A stretch of 41,107 nt of DNA from RGIG6353 sp045590615 (lineage in GTDB: Bacteria; Bacillota; Clostridia; Oscillospirales; SIG627), in assembly GCA_045590615.1 (NCBI GenBank), contig JAZNRH010000003.1, positions 1 to 41,107 of the forward strand, given 5' to 3'. This document shows, piece by piece, positions 38,445 through 41,107 of this stretch. Each line of letters begins with the position of its first letter. Within the stretch, counting starts at the first letter, position 1. The position numbers were made by a program, and so were the translations under genes. The notes under the pieces are model-generated. The model saw nothing but the letters and a program-made list of their open reading frames with translations. It was not told where the DNA came from and ran no database searches.

Positions 38445-39964
38445 GAGGAAAAGAGCTTCTTGATAAAATGGAGCTTGCCGACTTGGAATTTGTTCAGGAG
38501 GCAGAAATCAAGCACAACAAAAAGAGTGGCTTTATAAAATGGACTGCTCTTGCTGCATCTCTTTTACTTATCGTTGCAGTTGTGCTTTACACAAGGGACT
38601 ACAAAAAGCCACCCGTCGCAGAGATTGTGACCCCACCGATTATGGCTGTTGATCCTCCGATTGCAGATCAGCCAACTTTACCAGACCCGTTTGGAGATGT
38701 GGAAGGGCAGGACATTCCAATCGGTGGTGGAGATACTCGCTTTATGAGGTTGTATGTTGACGAGGTTTATAATATAGCAATTGCTTCCGATATTGTTGGA
38801 AGGGAAGCGAGTGACGAGTGGACAAGCTCATTTTTAGAGCTCTCTGCCGTTGAACAGGAGGAGCTTCCCACGCTGTACAGAATAATAAACGACCTCGGTA
38901 TTCCAAAAGAAGCTATAATTAAAAAGAATGAGGAATACGGGGAATATGCTTCGCTGACAGATGATATGATTGATGCATTGTACGAGGATATAGACACGAT
39001 GAAGATGAAGCTTCGCAGTCCTCTTGCTCTATATCACAATGGAGAAATATATACTCTCGACGGACTTAAAGCAAACCCAATGCAACTTTCATTGATACCA
39101 CTTGAGGTGATTGATGATTATCTCGACTACATCACGGACTATTGCACGAGCGAAGGCGAAATCAAGTATATGAGAGAGGAAATCGAGTCTGTAAGAACAC
39201 TTGCCAATGATGAATCACTCAAGTTTAATTCCAATTACGGCGTTGGTGGAGACGGTAACTCCTTCTTCTATTCACCACTCAGTGAAATGTTTTCTGCTAT
39301 TGAAGTGAGTGTCATCAGATACGTAGGAGAAGATAAATTTAATGATTGGGTCGTCGAGCTAAACGAGAGGTACGAGCCTGCAAGCAGTCTTATGGAATAT
39401 GCAAATCCTTATTCCGTTGCAATGCATTTTGGAATTACGAAAGAAGAAATGCAAGAGCTTATGAGCGATAGCGAATTAATTGAGCTCATTTATTCGGGTG
39501 ACGAGAGTGCGATTATAAGTAAATACGTAAACGAATTTACAATCGTAATTGGAGAGCGCTTTTATTCTCCTTATTGGCTTTACGTTCATTCAATAGAGGA
39601 TTATAAAAAAGCAGGCATTACTCCCGATATGCTCATAGACAGCAAGGGTATTCGTTATACCTTTGGACTTGAAGCTCACGCAGCAAAAGTATTTGAAGAT
39701 AAGCTCTCGAAATTTGTCGGTCATGAGATTGACATAAGAGGTAAAATAATGAATCCCAAGAACAAGAGGGAGTATTATATTCCAACCGAGGAAGGCACCT
39801 ATGACCTTGAATGGCTGACGGGCTACGGCAGAACTATTCAGGATTACGAGAAGGTCGGAATAACCGTTGAAAAGCTTGAAAACTTGAAGGACGAGATTGA
39901 ATTTTACAATGAGACCTCAACCTACGAGTTTATTGATAGCTGTATACACAAAATGAAAGAATAA
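38441..39964 (+). CDS. Membrane-anchored protein, putative anti-sigma/sensor partner of the ECF factor
   Basis: This 507-residue protein has a short cytoplasmic part (1-30), one membrane helix (about 31-50), a proline-rich linker, and a large acidic extracellular domain. The domain contains two similar units near residues 385-400 and 463-478 (IEDYKKAGITPDML and IQDYEKVGITVEKL). No zinc-binding HxxxCxxC anti-sigma motif is present. Co-translation with the sigma factor (ATGA overlap) is the main evidence for function. I do not recognise the extracellular domain. Confidence 0.75.
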   Translation: MRGKELLDKMELADLEFVQEAEIKHNKKSGFIKWTALAASLLLIVAVVLYTRDYKKPPVAEIVTPPIMAVDPPIADQPTLPDPFGDVEGQDIPIGGGDTRFMRLYVDEVYNIAIASDIVGREASDEWTSSFLELSAVEQEELPTLYRIINDLGIPKEAIIKKNEEYGEYASLTDDMIDALYEDIDTMKMKLRSPLALYHNGEIYTLDGLKANPMQLSLIPLEVIDDYLDYITDYCTSEGEIKYMREEIESVRTLANDESLKFNSNYGVGGDGNSFFYSPLSEMFSAIEVSVIRYVGEDKFNDWVVELNERYEPASSLMEYANPYSVAMHFGITKEEMQELMSDSELIELIYSGDESAIISKYVNEFTIVIGERFYSPYWLYVHSIEDYKKAGITPDMLIDSKGIRYTFGLEAHAAKVFEDKLSKFVGHEIDIRGKIMNPKNKREYYIPTEEGTYDLEWLTGYGRTIQDYEKVGITVEKLENLKDEIEFYNETSTYEFIDSCIHKMKE

Positions 39965-39965
39965 T

Positions 39966-39995
39966 CAAGGGGCGACGAAAGTCGCCTCTTGAGTT
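39966..39995 (+). terminator. GNRA-loop hairpin after the sigma operon
   Basis: CAAGGGGCGAC (39966-39976) pairs with GTCGCCTCTTG (39981-39991, one G-T pair) around a GAAA loop. The following T-tract is weak. Confidence 0.75.
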
Positions 39996-40007
39996 ATAAT
40001 ATAGGTA

Positions 40008-40035
40008 TTGAAAAAAATAAAAATTATGTTACAAT
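40008..40035 (+). promoter_or_regulatory. Promoter of the nitrilase-family gene
   Basis: TTGAAA (40008-40013), 16 nt, TACAAT (40030-40035). Confidence 0.6.
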
Positions 40036-40078
40036 ATAAATATCAGGATTAAAATCAAAAATACATAAGGTGACTGAA

Positions 40079-40951
40079 ATGCAGAATTATTTGAAAATCG
40101 CCCTATTGCAGATTGCGCCGACGGGAACGCTTGAAGGGAATCTTGAAAAGGGAAGAGAATACTGTAAAAAAGCCGGACAGATGGGGGCTGATATTGCCCT
40201 CTTCCCTGAGATGTGGAGCAACGGCTATAATATCTATGACAGACCGACAGAGGCTTGGCAGAGTGAAGCCATATCGCTTGATAGCGATTTTGTATCGTCG
40301 TTTTCCTCTCTTGCAAGGGAGCTTGATATGGCAATCGCTGTTACTTTGCTCGAACGCTTTGACACAAACCCGAGAAATACTCTGGTTCTGTTTGACAGAT
40401 TTGGCGAGAAAAAGCTCGTTTATGCCAAGGTTCACACCTGCGATTTCAGTGTCGAGAAAAACCTCAGCGCAGGCAATGACTTTTATGTGACAGAGCTTGA
40501 TACGTCGAAGGGGAAGGTCAAGGTTGGTGCAATGATTTGCTACGATAGAGAATTCCCCGAAAGTGCGCGTATACTGATGCTCAAGGGTGCTGAATTGATT
40601 TTAGTACCAAACGCCTGCCCTATGGAGATTAACCGACTTTCTCAGCTACGTGGAAGGGCTTATGAAAATATGCTCGCAATAGCAACCTGCAATTATCCCG
40701 ATAGCGTACCCGACTGTAACGGTGGCTCATCGGTTTTTGACGGTGTTGCATACGTTCCTGAGTTGTCGGGCTCACGTGATACCTGTATTTTACAAGCAGA
40801 TGGCGAAGAGGGGATTTTTATAGCCGACCTTGATTTGTGTCAGCTTCGTGAATATCGTGAAACAGAGGTTCACGGCAACGCATACCGACGTCCTGAAAAG
40901 TACGGAATACTGATTGAAAATCACGTAGAATATCCATTTATAAGAGAATAA
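40079..40951 (+). CDS. Carbon-nitrogen hydrolase (nitrilase superfamily amidase)
   Basis: This 290-residue cytoplasmic amidase has the catalytic triad E44 (LFPEMW), K117 (YAKVHTC) and C154 (ICYDREFPE). The family cleaves amides or carbamoyl groups; members include N-carbamoylputrescine amidase, omega-amidase and deaminated glutathione amidase. AAGGTGA immediately precedes ATG 40079; a GTG at 40070 lies inside that ribosome binding site and is rejected. It has its own promoter and a probable downstream partner at 40991. The substrate cannot be assigned. Confidence 0.93.
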   Translation: MQNYLKIALLQIAPTGTLEGNLEKGREYCKKAGQMGADIALFPEMWSNGYNIYDRPTEAWQSEAISLDSDFVSSFSSLARELDMAIAVTLLERFDTNPRNTLVLFDRFGEKKLVYAKVHTCDFSVEKNLSAGNDFYVTELDTSKGKVKVGAMICYDREFPESARILMLKGAELILVPNACPMEINRLSQLRGRAYENMLAIATCNYPDSVPDCNGGSSVFDGVAYVPELSGSRDTCILQADGEEGIFIADLDLCQLREYRETEVHGNAYRRPEKYGILIENHVEYPFIRE

Positions 40952-40990
40952 TCAGAGATGAAGAAGCGTTGCAGACGGAATGAATGAGAA

Positions 40991-41107
40991 ATGAAAAGAA
41001 TTATAGTAATCGGATGTCCCGGAAGTGGCAAAACAACCTTTGCAAAAAAACTCAGCGACAAGCTGGGTTTACCCCTATATCACCTTGATGCCATTTGGCA
41101 CAAGCCC
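40991..41107 (+). CDS. P-loop kinase-like/topology-modulation (FlaR-like) protein, N-terminal fragment
   Basis: The first 39 residues include the Walker A motif GCPGSGKTT (about 8-16) followed by AKKLSDKLGLPLYHLDAIWH. This order is typical of the adenylate-kinase-like AAA group often annotated as FlaR or topology modulation protein. The gene runs off the right edge. It lies 39 nt after the amidase stop without a terminator, so it is probably in the same transcript. The true activity of this family is poorly known. Confidence 0.75.
   Translation, partial: MKRIIVIGCPGSGKTTFAKKLSDKLGLPLYHLDAIWHKP

Noticed and set aside
1..41107. CRISPR arrays, tRNA or rRNA genes, prophage
   Set aside because: No regularly spaced short repeats, cloverleaf sequences, conserved rRNA stretches or phage structural/integrase genes were seen on reading through the gaps.

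Overview
The window looks like chromosomal DNA of an uncultured anaerobic member of the Bacillota, most likely class Clostridia and a gut-type Oscillospirales relative. The reasons are strong AGGAGG-type ribosome binding sites, moderate to low GC by eye, a PPi-type phosphofructokinase, an ECF-transporter S component, an NSS symporter, a MATE exporter, a DUF4037/TPR pair, and a TTG-started ECF sigma factor followed by a membrane protein. The taxonomic call is inference. I see no rRNA, tRNA, CRISPR array or phage genes.

Layout. 1-131 is the tail of a VanZ-like gene. 186-3614 holds an AraC regulator divergent from a three-gene operon (SDR, a type I dehydroquinase-like protein, a quinone-oxidoreductase-like MDR). 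3746-10738 is a tight seven-gene run: GNAT, methyltransferase, Hsp33, PPi-dependent phosphofructokinase, cytoplasmic GH5/GH42-like hydrolase, Fe-alcohol dehydrogenase, MBL hydrolase. 10870-14821 holds an ECF S component, an orphan PglX-like DNA adenine methyltransferase and a YjjG-like HAD phosphatase.

14818-27751 is the most distinctive part. It contains an FAD oxidoreductase facing away from two tandem Gfo/Idh/MocA dehydrogenases, an RsmJ-like methyltransferase, an AraC regulator with a PocR domain, four tandem cytoplasmic ceramidase-like (PF04734-type) hydrolases, and an NSS symporter. A region of about 43-45 bp directly abutting the -35 element is shared by the promoters of the Gfo/Idh pair and the ceramidase-like array. 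Together with the divergent AraC gene, this suggests one catabolic regulon that I cannot match to a described pathway.

27908-31002 carries a MATE exporter and the DUF4037/TPR pair. A 275-bp MITE-like element with 26-bp inverted ends and TA duplications occupies 31097-31375, ahead of a second SDR. 32281-37423 is a second catabolic locus: a DegT aminotransferase divergent from AraC, Gfo/Idh, amidohydrolase and M55 D-aminopeptidase-like genes. The window ends with a small frameshifted gene, an ECF sigma factor with a membrane-anchored partner, a nitrilase-family amidohydrolase, and the start of a P-loop kinase-like gene.

Transcription signals are unusually legible. Many promoters have TTGNNN-16/17-TANAAT form, several with TGN extended -10 elements. 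Four intergenic hairpins share a GGG(C/A)CTGT stem.
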